Positions 34,111 to 43,337 of a DNA stretch of 64,000 nt are shown in pieces. The notes under the pieces are model-generated. The model was not told the DNA's origin, made no database searches, and saw only the letters and a program-made list of their open reading frames with translations. The position numbers and the translations under genes are program-made. Source of the DNA: DATJGR01 sp963812255 (GTDB taxonomy: Bacteria > Pseudomonadota > Gammaproteobacteria > Pseudomonadales > Azotimanducaceae); the NCBI GenBank assembly GCA_963812255.1, contig CAWEUM010000003.1, positions 186,001 through 250,000 on the forward strand. The letters are read 5' to 3'. Positions within the stretch are counted from its first letter, which is position 1. Each line of letters begins with the position of its first letter.

Positions 34111-35352
34111 GTGAAGAACGCGTTCCTGGTCCGCTACCCTGCCTTCGGATATCCGTTGTACCGACGTTACTGGCTCGCGTCGTTCGCGTCGGTCGGCGGC
34201 ACGCAACTCGTCGCGTTGGCCCAGGGTTGGCTGGTATACCGGCTGACCGGCTCCGCCCTCGATCTCGGCCTGCTCGGCGCGGCCGCCGCGACGCCGAACA
34301 TTCTGATGTCGCTGTTTGGCGGCGTCGTCGCCGACCGCTTCGACAAGCGCAAGATCATTCTCGTCACATCGACTTTGACCGCATCGCTGCTGTTTCTACT
34401 CGCTATTCTCGATGCAACGGGTCAGGTTCGGTTCTGGCACGTCATGACGATTGCCGCGCTGACATCGCTGATCTCCGGGGTGGAGTGGCCGACACGGCAA
34501 GCATTGTTCCCGCACCTGATCGAACGGCCCGGATTGCTGTCGGCGGTGGCGCTGAATTCGGTATTGTGGCAATCCACGCGAATGATCATGCCGGCGCTCG
34601 GCGGCGTGCTGATTGCGGCCACGAGCACCGCGTTTCTGTTTGCGCTCGCCGGCGTCGGGTTCGTCGTGATGTTCAGCGTAATGCGCGCAATCCGTCTTGC
34701 ACTACCCGGCTCGAGCAGCGGCTCGACGTTCCAACAGATCCGCCAGGGTATCGATTTCATCACCGCGCACGAGTTGTTCCGTTGGCTGATCCTGCTGTCG
34801 TACGCGGGCATGTTCTTCGTCAGCGCGTACATGCAACTGATGCCGGCTTTCGCGCAGCGCCTCGATGCCGGTGAAACCGGGTATGGATTTCTACTCTCCG
34901 CCACCGGCGTCGGATCGGTGGCGGGTACGCTGGCGATCGGCGCAATGCAGCGAGCACGGGCATTTGGTCTGGTGTTGCTTGCCGGTGCGTTACTGTCGGC
35001 CGTGTCGCTTTACGGATTCGCGCTCGCGGTTCAGTTCGGTTGGTATGCGTTTGCATTGCTGACCGCGTTCGCCTCGTCGGCGAGTGCGTCCGTGTTCATG
35101 ATCAGCGCGATGACGGTGATGCAGCTCGAAGTACCCGATGCGTTACGCGGACGGGTGATGGGCATTCACTCGATCACGTACAGCCTGATGCCCTTGGGCG
35201 GTCTGCTGCTGGGGGCCATCGCCAATGAGACTACGCTGGTGACCGCGATCGTATTCGGCGCCAGCGCGTTCCTGCTTGTGACATTGCTCGTCGGGGCAAC
35301 ACGACCATCGATCCGCGCGATCGACGGCAAGTCGTTGGCAGTGCAGGCTTAA
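34111..35352 (+). CDS. MFS transporter (MFS_3, second paralog)
   Basis: 413 residues, twelve helices. YPLYRRYWLASFASVGGTQLVALAQGWLVYRLTGSALDLG and GGVVADRFDKRKII are the MFS_3 marks shared with the gene at 15175. GTG start; no other start gives the conserved N-terminal helix. Followed by an intergenic repeat region. Cargo unknown. Confidence 0.9.
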   Translation: MKNAFLVRYPAFGYPLYRRYWLASFASVGGTQLVALAQGWLVYRLTGSALDLGLLGAAAATPNILMSLFGGVVADRFDKRKIILVTSTLTASLLFLLAILDATGQVRFWHVMTIAALTSLISGVEWPTRQALFPHLIERPGLLSAVALNSVLWQSTRMIMPALGGVLIAATSTAFLFALAGVGFVVMFSVMRAIRLALPGSSSGSTFQQIRQGIDFITAHELFRWLILLSYAGMFFVSAYMQLMPAFAQRLDAGETGYGFLLSATGVGSVAGTLAIGAMQRARAFGLVLLAGALLSAVSLYGFALAVQFGWYAFALLTAFASSASASVFMISAMTVMQLEVPDALRGRVMGIHSITYSLMPLGGLLLGAIANETTLVTAIVFGASAFLLVTLLVGATRPSIRAIDGKSLAVQA

Positions 35353-35399
35353 AAGGTCTCTTTCGGCTCATGCAGCCGATTCTTCCGTTTGACGGCAGG

Positions 35400-35462
35400 G
35401 GGTCAGAGTGCTTCATTCGGCGTGGAGCCGCCGCGCCTTGGTTGGAAGAATCACTCCGACCC
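35400..35462. repeat. Split GGGTCAGAGTG / CACTCCGACCC repeat
   Basis: GGGTCAGAGTG (35400-35410) and CACTCCGACCC (35452-35462) are near-perfect inverted arms of the dispersed repeat family, here separated by 41 bases rather than the usual 3-5. Confidence 0.55.
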
Positions 35463-35494
35463 GATCTTCCCCTGAACGAAGCGTGTCGCTCGAG

Positions 35495-35613
35495 TCGTGA
35501 TGGGGCGGATCTTCTATGCGGCGGACCGTACTGCGCCAGGGATGGCGCAGGACGAGCCTCCAGGGATGGGACTTCCGGCGTGTCCGCCGCATAGAAGATC
35601 CGCCCCATCACGA
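35495..35613. repeat. MITE-like element with perfect 32-bp inverted repeats
   Basis: Arms 35495-35526 and 35582-35613 are exact reverse complements (32 of 32). The 55-base core contains a smaller hairpin GCGCCA-GGGA-TGGCGC and further short direct echoes (CAGGGATGG twice). No coding potential. Lies between convergent genes (MFS ends 35352, efflux factor ends 35658). Confidence 0.85.
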
Positions 35614-35657
35614 CCACAACTAAGCCCGAATCAACCGCAATCAATGCTCAAGATGAA

Positions 35658-37112
35658 TCACTCCGTCTCCCGTTGCGCCATTTCGGCGGATTGCAGCGCC
35701 GGGTATTCGGAAAATCCGCCGCCGAGGGCGAGATGCAGGTTGACGCGGTTGACACGGCGCTCAGCCTCCACCCGCAGCAGCGCACTGCGCGATGCATACA
35801 GTTTCATCTGCTGCCGCAGCACCGCGCGTACGTCGCGGCTGCCGATGCGATAGCGCGCTTGTTCGAGGGTCAGCGCGGCGTCATTGTCACGTGCCGCCGC
35901 GATCAACAGCTGCTCGCGGTCACGCAGCGCCGCCTCCGTGGCGAGTGCGCCCTCAACCTCGTTGAACGCGCGTAGACTCACCTGCGCCCACACCGCCGCT
36001 GCCTGCGCCTGCTCCGCCCGGCGCGCCTCTGCCTGAGCCTTCAGCGCACCACCATTGAACAGCGGCATGAACAGCGACCCGCCGCCGCTGACGACGGGTT
36101 CGTCGCGCTGCTTCAATACGAACAGTTCACTGTCGATCCATGTAGCCCCCGCGCTGAGGGACAGGCGCGGCAGGCGCGCAGCATCCGCAGCTCCGACTTG
36201 GTCGAAGGCCGCATCGACCCGCCGTTGCGCGGCTACGATATCGGGACGCCGTTCGAGAAGTTGCGACGGGACGCCAGCGGCGGGCGGCGCGGGCAACGCC
36301 GCAAACCTGGACCCAGCCGTGATCTCGGCGGCCGGATAACGACCCAACAGCACCTCCAGAGAACGCTTTGCTTGCGACCGCGCCAGGGTCAGCTGACGTT
36401 CGGAATCGCGCAGGGTTTGCAGTGATGCCCGCGCCTCGGTCACATCCAGCTCACTGCCGGGACCAATGCGTTGGCGCGCCTGCGCGACCCGCAGCAACTC
36501 CGTGGCAGCAGCGACCATCTCGGCCGCGACGTCGCGTTGCCGCTCTGCGTCGATGGTCAGGAACCAGGATTTGGCAACCAGTGCGGCGACCGACTGCGCA
36601 GCAGCCGCTGCATCGGCCCGCATGGATGCGTATTGATCCTCGGCAGCTCGCCTGCCATAGCGCACGCGACCCCACACATCCAGTTCCCACGATGCCGAGA
36701 TCAGCCAACCCGTCATGCCCGATCCATCTCCACCGAGCTTGCCACCCCCGCGACCCAGCACGCTCACAGAGGGCATCAAATCACCGCCAGCGACTTCGAC
36801 ATTCGCGACTGCCTGCGCCACACGGCCGGCCGCGATCTGAATGTCGGTGTTGTATCGAATCGCCTCGGCCACCAACGCCGTCAACTTGGGATCGCCGAGC
36901 GTCGCAATCCAGTTGTCGGATACAGATCCTGCCGGCGACTCCTCGGTCCACTGTGGCGGCAGCGTCAGATTTGACAGGCGTTGCTCGGCAAGCGATTGCG
37001 CCTCAGGCACCGGTTCGAGCGCGCACGCGCTCAACCCGGACACGACCGATATGCCAAGAAATCCGAGCAGGGCGTGACGCCGGAACAACGAGGCTGCGAT
37101 GCCGCCGTACAT
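35658..37112 (-). CDS. Outer-membrane efflux lipoprotein (NodT/OprM family)
   Basis: 484 residues. Signal and lipobox LSAC, then two repeated OEP domains rich in long coiled-coil helices: SLAEQRLSNLTLPPQW, YNTDIQIAAGRVAQAVANVEVAGGDLMPSVSV, LLERRPDIVAAQRRVDAAFDQVGAADAARLPRLSLSAG. It forms the trimeric outer-membrane channel of tripartite pumps. It starts one base after the HlyD-family gene stop, so it is translated with it. No inner-membrane pump gene is in the cluster. Confidence 0.92.
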   Translation of the reverse strand: MYGGIAASLFRRHALLGFLGISVVSGLSACALEPVPEAQSLAEQRLSNLTLPPQWTEESPAGSVSDNWIATLGDPKLTALVAEAIRYNTDIQIAAGRVAQAVANVEVAGGDLMPSVSVLGRGGGKLGGDGSGMTGWLISASWELDVWGRVRYGRRAAEDQYASMRADAAAAAQSVAALVAKSWFLTIDAERQRDVAAEMVAAATELLRVAQARQRIGPGSELDVTEARASLQTLRDSERQLTLARSQAKRSLEVLLGRYPAAEITAGSRFAALPAPPAAGVPSQLLERRPDIVAAQRRVDAAFDQVGAADAARLPRLSLSAGATWIDSELFVLKQRDEPVVSGGGSLFMPLFNGGALKAQAEARRAEQAQAAAVWAQVSLRAFNEVEGALATEAALRDREQLLIAAARDNDAALTLEQARYRIGSRDVRAVLRQQMKLYASRSALLRVEAERRVNRVNLHLALGGGFSEYPALQSAEMAQRETE

Positions 37113-37113
37113 G

Positions 37114-38250
37114 TCAGTGCAACTTCAGGACGAGGTAATCGAGCTTCGTGCCGACCCGCAGCATCACCTTGCGGATCACGTGCAGCATGTGCAGATGGTT
37201 CGTGTAGATCGCACCCTGGCCTATTGCACCGGCGGGAAAGAACAAATCAGCCTGGCGGGGATCCACCGCGAACTTGACGGCAAAGCGCCCCGGTGCGCTC
37301 GGTACCGCGCCGGTCTCCGGCAATTGTGTGCTGAGGGCGATCTGACCCTGACTCTGCGCCCAGACGACGGAATCCACCGTCGCCTTTACAATCAGGCCGG
37401 GGTGGGTCGCTAAAGTGAACTCTGCCTCGTTGCCCGGCTCCACCTGGTGCAGCTCGTTCTGCTGGAACAGACCGTAAACCCGGTACTCGTTCTCGACGAA
37501 CGTCATCGCCGGGGCAATCGGCACCGCGGCCGTCATTGATCCGCGGCGCAACTGCACGTTGATCGCATATCCGTCAGTGGGCGCGAGCACGGTCGTCTGG
37601 CTCAGGTCCCATTCGGCATTGGCGAGTTGCGCCTTGATCTGCGCGACCTCCGCCGGATCACCGTCCACGGTCGCGTTCAGTTGGGCGCGCACCTCGCCCT
37701 CGTTCGCAATCGCGCCGGCCAGTTCCGCCTGCAGTTGTTTCTCCGCAGCCTCGGCTTCTTCGAACGCGAAACGGTCACCGGCGTTGGATGCCACCAGCGC
37801 CCGGTTTTCCTTTACACGAAGTCGGGCGAGTTCGAGCTTCGCGCGGACGACACCGCTGCGACTGACCGATGCTTTCAGCCCCTCACCCAGCCTGTTGGCG
37901 GTGCCGCGCGCATTGACCAGCTGCGCGCGCAGTACGTCTACCTGTGCCTGATACGGCGTGGGATCGATGCGAAACAGCACCGCTCCCTTCTGCACCGGTC
38001 GGTTGGGTTCGACCGGCACTTCGATGACGCGCCCCTTCACCTGTGGAACCACATTAATGACGTACTTGACCACTCGCACATCCGAGCTGGACGGCGCGAC
38101 GACATTGAGCAGCAGAATCATCGCGGCCATCCCGACAATCGGAATGGTGATCACGATAACCATGCTGGCGGTGTTCCACGGCAGCCATTTGAACTTGAAG
38201 AAGATCAGCCAAACGAAAAACGAATAGATCGCCAGCAGCAACGCTTCCAT
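37114..38250 (-). CDS. HlyD-family membrane-fusion protein (YiaV/EmrA-like)
   Basis: 378 residues. Two N-terminal membrane segments (ALLLAIYSFFVWLIFF; SMVIVITIPIVGMAAMILLL) precede the lipoyl half-motif VPQVKGRVIEVPVEPNRPVQKGAVLFRIDP, a helical hairpin, and the second lipoyl/beta-barrel part. The ATG overlaps the DUF3302 gene stop (ATGA). The DUF3302-HlyD pairing matches E. coli yiaW-yiaV; here an outer-membrane factor is added, giving a trans-envelope conduit without an obvious pump. Confidence 0.9.
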   Translation of the reverse strand: MEALLLAIYSFFVWLIFFKFKWLPWNTASMVIVITIPIVGMAAMILLLNVVAPSSSDVRVVKYVINVVPQVKGRVIEVPVEPNRPVQKGAVLFRIDPTPYQAQVDVLRAQLVNARGTANRLGEGLKASVSRSGVVRAKLELARLRVKENRALVASNAGDRFAFEEAEAAEKQLQAELAGAIANEGEVRAQLNATVDGDPAEVAQIKAQLANAEWDLSQTTVLAPTDGYAINVQLRRGSMTAAVPIAPAMTFVENEYRVYGLFQQNELHQVEPGNEAEFTLATHPGLIVKATVDSVVWAQSQGQIALSTQLPETGAVPSAPGRFAVKFAVDPRQADLFFPAGAIGQGAIYTNHLHMLHVIRKVMLRVGTKLDYLVLKLH

Positions 38251-38813
38251 CAGCCGGCGCCGACCGCTGTATTCGCATCCGGGGCAGCACCGCCCGTGCG
38301 CAGGCGTTCGAGAACGCGCTTCAGTTCCGGCGTGAGCTGGCCGCGGCTACCCAACATCTCGAGTTCCTCACGCAGATGCGTCGCGTGTTCGGCCTCGAGT
38401 TCGCCGCGCGCGGCACGTTCGCCCTGCTCGACGAAGTAATCCTCGTGCTTTTCGGTGCCGTAGGCGAGTTTGTAGCCGACCGGCCGCGAATAAGCCCACA
38501 GCCAGGCGAGCGGCCAAAGCAATCCGCCGAACACCAGCGACAGCAGACACAACACGTGGATGGCGTCCTTGTTCGGGTGGTGGCGCTTCGCCGCAATCTT
38601 TTCCGGCAGCACATGCACCATCCAGAACAGGGCGATGAATCCGACCGGCATCACGATCAGTACCAGCCACGCGATCACGTTGGCCATCGTGTCGAGGGCA
38701 TCACCTTGCAGGAACGAAGCCTGCGCGAACGGCGCCGGAAGTGTGATGAGAACGGACAACAGCGCACCCATGCCAACACCGCCCGATCTCCCGGTCGCCT
38801 TCCCTGACCTCAT
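38250..38813 (-). CDS. DUF3302 inner-membrane protein (YiaW-like)
   Basis: 187 residues. Signal-like start, then membrane helices (VIAWLVLIVMPVGFIALFWM; ALHVLCLLSLVF-like AIHVLCLLSLVFGGLLWPLAWLW) with the conserved LPEKIAAKRHHPNKDAI between them and a charged C-terminal helix. AGGTGA six bases before ATG 38813 supports this start; ATG 38771 is possible. First gene of the YiaW/YiaV/efflux-factor operon. Confidence 0.85.
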   Translation of the reverse strand: MRSGKATGRSGGVGMGALLSVLITLPAPFAQASFLQGDALDTMANVIAWLVLIVMPVGFIALFWMVHVLPEKIAAKRHHPNKDAIHVLCLLSLVFGGLLWPLAWLWAYSRPVGYKLAYGTEKHEDYFVEQGERAARGELEAEHATHLREELEMLGSRGQLTPELKRVLERLRTGGAAPDANTAVGAG

Positions 38814-38892
38814 TCAGATCACCTCGACGCTAAAAGCCGCGCATTCTGGTCGGTGGGGTCCGACAGGGCAATCGCCGTGAAGAAACAGACCG

Positions 38893-39165
38893 TCAGCCCA
38901 GCAGGTCCTGCTGGTCCGGGTGCCGCCGCATGTACGCCGCCGCATACGAGCAGGTCGGCACGATCTTCTCGCCACGCGCGCGCACGAGCTCGAGTACACC
39001 TGCCATCAAACGCGCCACCGCGCCCGTGCCACGCAGCACCGGTGGCGCCTCGACGTGCGGAATCACCAACAACGACCCACGCCGCCTATAGTTCGCAAAC
39101 GCCACGTGACCCCCCTCTTCCAATTCGAAGCGATGCTTGTCCGGGTTGTCGACGACACACTGCAT
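38893..39165 (-). CDS. GNAT-like acetyltransferase, short YjdJ type
   Basis: 90 residues. The short GCN5-related fold typical of the YjdJ group: FELEEGGHVAFANYRRRGSLLVIPHVEAPPVLRGTGAVARLM then VLELVRARGEKIVPTCSYAAAYMRRHP. The acetyl-CoA loop (RGTGAVA) is present. Monocistronic, upstream of the efflux operon on the same strand. Substrate unknown. Confidence 0.85.
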   Translation of the reverse strand: MQCVVDNPDKHRFELEEGGHVAFANYRRRGSLLVIPHVEAPPVLRGTGAVARLMAGVLELVRARGEKIVPTCSYAAAYMRRHPDQQDLLG

Positions 39166-39255
39166 AGGCGGTGTTCTTGATGGATCGGAATGCGCTAACG
39201 TAGCGCGCCGGCCGCGCGTTGTCTCGCATCCGGATTCGTGGCCTTAGGAGCTATC

Positions 39256-40467
39256 GTGAACCGGGACTTGCGCGCCTATCTGCTCGCGAACATAGCGTTC
39301 CTCGTGCCGAGCGGCGTGGTGACCATCCTGTTCCCATGGCTCGTCGTGGTGGCCCTGCATGAGCCGCCGGAACGCGTCGGAATCGCGCAGATGATTATCC
39401 AACTGCCCGCGTTGCTGCTGCTGCTGGTTGCCGGACTGATCGCCGATCGCATCGAACAGCGGCGCATTCTGATCCTCACGCACCTGCTGGTGGCGTTGGC
39501 GCAATTGGGCATGGCGTGGCTGATTGCCGCGGATGCGCTGACGTTCAAATCGCTCATTGGTCTTGCGCTGCTGGGCGGCGTCGCGGGTGTGTTCTCCGGT
39601 CCGCCGCGCGACGCGATGCTGAGCCGTGTGGCGGGTGCAGACATTCAACGCACCGTCGTGCTGGTGATCGGCCTGCAGTTCGGCGCGCAGATCGTCGGAT
39701 ACATGCTCGCCAGCATGACCGAACGCGTCGGCGCGCCTGCGCTGCTGGTGCTCTCCGCCGCCATGTTCGCACTTGGCGCGATTCCGTGCGCGCGACTCCC
39801 GGGCAGCAACCCGGTGTCGGGTGGAGGCCACCACCCACTGAGTGAAATCGGCGCCGGGCTGCGCTTTGCGTTACATTCAGAGCGGATTCGCCCGGTGCTG
39901 ATTCTGACGTTCGCGCTGGGGTTGTTCTTCGTCGGCAGCTTCGTCGTGCTGCTGCCCCTCATCATTCGCGATGTCTATCACGGCGGCGCTGCCGATTTGT
40001 CGATGACGTTCGGTGCGAACATGGCCGGCACGCTCGTCGTGATTGCCATATTGATGCGCCGCCGCGGCATCGAGCGCGAGGGACGAGCGTTCATGCTTGC
40101 GCTGCTGTTCGGCAGCGCGGTGCTTTCGTTGCTGTATCTGCGCCCACCGTATTGGGCTTTCTTCGTTCTGAGCTTCGTGTGGGGTCTCGGCGGCGGGCTG
40201 ACGATGACGATGGGGCGCAGCATCGTTCAGGCATCTGCACCGCCCGAACTGAGCGCACGCTTGCTATCGATCTACGCGTTCGCGATGAGCGCGGGCATGC
40301 CGATCGGTTCGCTCGCGATTGGCTATGCGGCTCAGGCCTGGGGCACGCTCAACGCCGCACTGCTGCCTGGCGTCGGCATGGCACTTACGGTTGGGCTGGT
40401 ACAACTCACATCGAACTGTTGGCGCTTCGGTTCGCCGCCCCAGGTGCTTCGAGCCGGCGTCGCCTGA
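39256..40467 (+). CDS. MFS transporter (MFS_3, third paralog)
   Basis: 403 residues, twelve helices; LRAYLLANIAFLVPSGVVTILFPWLVVV and LIADRIEQRRILILTHLLV. GTG 39256 is chosen over GTG 39238 because AGGAG at 39246-39250 lies five bases ahead of it. Divergent from the short acetyltransferase. Last gene with core-like composition before the accessory island. Confidence 0.88.
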   Translation: MNRDLRAYLLANIAFLVPSGVVTILFPWLVVVALHEPPERVGIAQMIIQLPALLLLLVAGLIADRIEQRRILILTHLLVALAQLGMAWLIAADALTFKSLIGLALLGGVAGVFSGPPRDAMLSRVAGADIQRTVVLVIGLQFGAQIVGYMLASMTERVGAPALLVLSAAMFALGAIPCARLPGSNPVSGGGHHPLSEIGAGLRFALHSERIRPVLILTFALGLFFVGSFVVLLPLIIRDVYHGGAADLSMTFGANMAGTLVVIAILMRRRGIEREGRAFMLALLFGSAVLSLLYLRPPYWAFFVLSFVWGLGGGLTMTMGRSIVQASAPPELSARLLSIYAFAMSAGMPIGSLAIGYAAQAWGTLNAALLPGVGMALTVGLVQLTSNCWRFGSPPQVLRAGVA

Positions 40468-40549
40468 TCCTCGAATGTTCCTCTCGGTTGCCAGCCGACG
40501 CCCGAAGCCCTACCGTCGGTTCAACGTTCGCGGTTCTCTGGTCACTGCA

Positions 40550-41155
40550 ATGCCGCCCCAACAGCATTTCCTACCGGTTCTTTTGTGGGTCTGGTTCGTC
40601 GTTGTGGGCGGGAATCCATGCGACGCCCACGCCGCAAGTACATGGGATTTGATCTCCCCTCAGAACTTCGACTGGCATTCGAAGCCCGACCGGCTGGCAA
40701 TCGCAGCAGATCTGAAATCCCGCGTCGAATTACTGGCGCAGCTGCTGCCGCCTCAGAATCCCGTAGAGGTCGAGCAACTCGCCGGTGCCGAAGCCGCATT
40801 GGCTTCGAACAACGACGAAAAACATAGGCTCGAACTCGAACTGTCGGCGGCATTCCAGCATCGCAAACTTGAGCAAATGCTCACTGAGATCGACACTTCG
40901 CTCGATTGCGTCACCAACAGCCAAACGGACGCGGCTGAGATGTATTGTTGGGCGAAGATCAGCCTGATGTTGGGCGACGAACCTGCCTTCAAGCTCGCGC
41001 TTTCTACTCTGCGCGACAAGCGTCGCCTGCCACGCAACAACGAGCTGCCATCCGTGCTGACGTTCCCCGAGGTCTGGTACGTCAACTACGCGCGGGGCAT
41101 TCTCGAGTCGATTTTGATTCCGTATCTGGCGGCACAGGCATCGTCCGCTCGGTGA
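40550..41155 (+). CDS. Secreted hypothetical protein
   Basis: 201 residues from ATG 40550, with a signal peptide (FLPVLLWVWFVVVGGNPCDAHA) and a helical mature part (RLAIAADLKSRVELLAQLLPP..., EVEQLAGAEAALASNNDEKHRLELELSAAF) plus two cysteines in LDCVTNSQTDAAEMYCWAK. Codon and base use is less GC-rich than the MFS gene before it. No family recognised. Confidence 0.65.
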   Translation: MPPQQHFLPVLLWVWFVVVGGNPCDAHAASTWDLISPQNFDWHSKPDRLAIAADLKSRVELLAQLLPPQNPVEVEQLAGAEAALASNNDEKHRLELELSAAFQHRKLEQMLTEIDTSLDCVTNSQTDAAEMYCWAKISLMLGDEPAFKLALSTLRDKRRLPRNNELPSVLTFPEVWYVNYARGILESILIPYLAAQASSAR

Positions 41156-41338
41156 GCCGACTTCCCCGGAGCCCGACGGCCGAGTACCGCGTGAGTGCGC
41201 AGCGAAGCCGAAGCCAGAGTCGAGTTTGAGAGCGCTGTCGCATCACGCGAACGGACGTGATGGAAGGTCGGCAAAGTCGGCGAGGCGATCCGCCCCAAGA
41301 CACAGTCGCTACGCGAACGCATCCCAGCAGAAGGCTGG

Positions 41339-41750
41339 CTAGTAGACCTTGACCGCCTTCGCAACAGCGAGGCGTATCACCATGATGTCGAGTTGGGTGC
41401 GCCACTGCTCGATGTCTTTCTCGGCCTGATCCGGCGGACGGTAGCGGAGCGTGATCCGCCTGAGCCATTCGTAGTTCGGGTCTTCTTCGGTCGTGCACTC
41501 GCCCTTGAAGAGATACCCCGCGCTGATCTCGCCATCGGCAGCCTCACCGCCGCCAATGCAAATCGATGCCTTTCGGGTTCGATCCGATAAACGCAACTTT
41601 GCGCGTGTTGCGGTCGCTGATCATCACGATGTCGTTGCCGTCCACGGCGTACCAGAGCGGCACGGTGTGCGGATAACCGTTCGGATCAACCACGCTGAGC
41701 CGCCCAACGATCGGGGACTCCAGCAGGGAGCGGACTTCGAGCGTGAGCAT
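41339..41750 (-). pseudogene. PPOX-type flavoprotein, single-base frameshift
   Basis: ATG 41750 opens MLTLEVRSLLESPIVGRLSVVD..., a pyridoxamine-oxidase-like split barrel, and continues to SNPKGID before an early stop. The next frame resumes exactly where homology should continue (KASICIGGGEAADGEISAGYLFKGE...TEEDPNYEWLRRITLRY) and ends at 41339. One extra base in the CCTTT run at 41569-41573 accounts for the break. Restored length is about 135 residues, normal for the family. Confidence 0.75.
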
Positions 41751-42106
41751 AGGAGTTTCCTTCGGCGGTGCGCCAGAAGATGTACACGAGCCGCGATGCT
41801 GCAGGATCCGAGGCACAAATTCAGCACGATGATAGTTGAACTGACAGGGTGTCAAGCGAGCCTGCAAAGTCGGCTGGTATCTACATCAATCGTTGCCCTA
41901 CTTCAAGGATCAGCGCGGATCGCACGCTGCTTTTGGTGGATGATGATCTCGAGTCCTCGAAGATGGAAGGGTTCCACGCTTCTGCGTGTTCGTCAGCGCG
42001 AACCTGCGGGGTAGTTCTGGATCCGCACTCGTCTTTATCGGTCGGGTAGGCCGTAGCCACCTGATAACATGCGCTTGTCTTGCGAGCGCACCGGCGATAG
42101 GCCACC
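41751..42106. other. Intergenic stretch without a recognisable gene
   Basis: About 355 bases between the PPOX pseudogene and the first istB relic. Short frames only, none resembling a known family; probably insertion debris. Confidence 0.45.
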
Positions 42107-42560
42107 AGCGGCGCTCCGAAGGCACAGATCCAGGAACTGGCGAGTCTGTCGTTCATCGAACGCGCTGAGAACATCGTGCTGCTCGGACCGAGCGGCGTCG
42201 GCAAGACGCATCTGGCCTCGGCACTCGCCTATCGGGCCGTCATGACGCGTATCAAGACGCGCTTCATCACCGCGGCCGATCCTCGGTCCGCGATTGCTGG
42301 TAATCGACGAGCTCGGCTATCTGCCGTTCGGCCGCGAAGAAGCCAGCTTGTTGTTCCAGGTGATCGCAAAACGCTACGAACGCGGCTCGATCATCATCAC
42401 CTCGAACCTCGCGTTCTCCGACTGGGCGACCGCGTTGGCAGACGATGCGACATTGACCGCATCCGTGGCGGCAGCTATCGGCTCAAAGACAAACGCCGTG
42501 CCGGGGGTCAGTTTTACTCCGACGATTTGCATCAGAAGGGGGGGTCAGTTTTCAACCGAC
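42107..42560 (+). pseudogene. istB: IstB-like ATPase relic (IS21 family), copy 1
   Basis: SGAPKAQIQELASLSFIERAENIVLLGPSGVGKTHLASALAY contains the Walker A GPSGVGKTH of IS21 helper ATPases. After RFITAAD about 25 codons are missing and the frame changes; LLVIDELGYLPFGREEASLLFQVIAKRYERG and IIITSNLAFSDWA (Walker B and sensor region) follow, then a second deletion before SYRLKDKRRAGG. At least two deletions, so inactive. The sequence after it (GGGGGGTCAGTTTT) resembles an IS21-type end. Confidence 0.8.
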
Positions 42561-42582
42561 GTTGACAATAGCCATTGGCGAT

Positions 42583-42716
42583 GTTGACACGCGGATTTTC
42601 AATGAATTGATTTCGTGACCCAGCGTAACGCAGCGTGATCGAAACAAGCGTTTAGCAGCGGTTTCTTACCACCGTAGATCACGTTGAGTGACGGTAGATT
42701 GGGCACCTGAGTGGGC
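42583..42716. repeat. Imperfect direct repeat flanking GrpB gene, left copy
   Basis: Begins TGTTGACACGCGGA and ends GGGCACCTGAGTGGGC. Matches 43338-43506 over most of its length with scattered substitutions; the right copy has two short insertions. Confidence 0.8.
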
Positions 42717-42756
42717 CCACAATTGACCGTTGGAATTGATCCAGGCATGGATTGCC

Positions 42757-43329
42757 ATGACGAAAAGGCCCGAGACCGATGAAGAGATGGCGGCCTTGCG
42801 GGTTTCCGGTGCGGTGACTCCGCACAACGCAACGATTCCTATCTTCCCGTACGACCCAGAGTGGCCTCTTCAATATGCTGTCGAGGAAGGCACAATCCGC
42901 ACTGCGTTGGGCGAGAAGGTTGTCGTCTTGGAACACGTCGGCTCTACCTCAATTCCGAGCATGCCGGCGAAACCCATCATCGACATCCTTCTTGCGGTGA
43001 AGGATTCAGCGAGCGAGGACACTTACGTTCCCGCGCTCACCGCGCAGGGATACCGCCTGCATTTGCGCGAACCCGCCTGGGAGGAGCACCGAGTCATGAA
43101 AGGATCAAATCCTGACGTGAACCTTCACGTCTTCACGGCAGGCTCGAACGAGATCACGCGGATGCTGGCATTCCGCGACCGTTGCCGTGCGAATCCCGAT
43201 GAACACGAACTCTACGAGCGAACAAAAACCGAACTCGCGCGACGGGTCTGGCGTCATGTCCAGCACTACGCCAACGCAAAAGGCGACGTAATAGAAGCGA
43301 TTATCTCGCGAGCTCTGCCGGACCTCTAA
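42757..43329 (+). CDS. GrpB family protein (nucleotidyltransferase-like)
   Basis: 190 residues from ATG 42757. VVVLEHVGSTSIPSMPAKPIIDI is the GrpB signature (GSTSxPx..AKPxIDI), the active-site region of a nucleotidyltransferase-fold family often fused to CoaE; NPDVNLHVFTAGSNEITRMLAFRD and a C-terminal helix ARRVWRHVQHYANAKGDVIEAII complete the domain. The upstream TTG starts add nothing. The gene is bracketed by 130-170-base direct repeats, as if inserted or duplicated as a unit. Confidence 0.88.
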   Translation: MTKRPETDEEMAALRVSGAVTPHNATIPIFPYDPEWPLQYAVEEGTIRTALGEKVVVLEHVGSTSIPSMPAKPIIDILLAVKDSASEDTYVPALTAQGYRLHLREPAWEEHRVMKGSNPDVNLHVFTAGSNEITRMLAFRDRCRANPDEHELYERTKTELARRVWRHVQHYANAKGDVIEAIISRALPDL

Positions 43330-43337
43330 CTCCCCTT

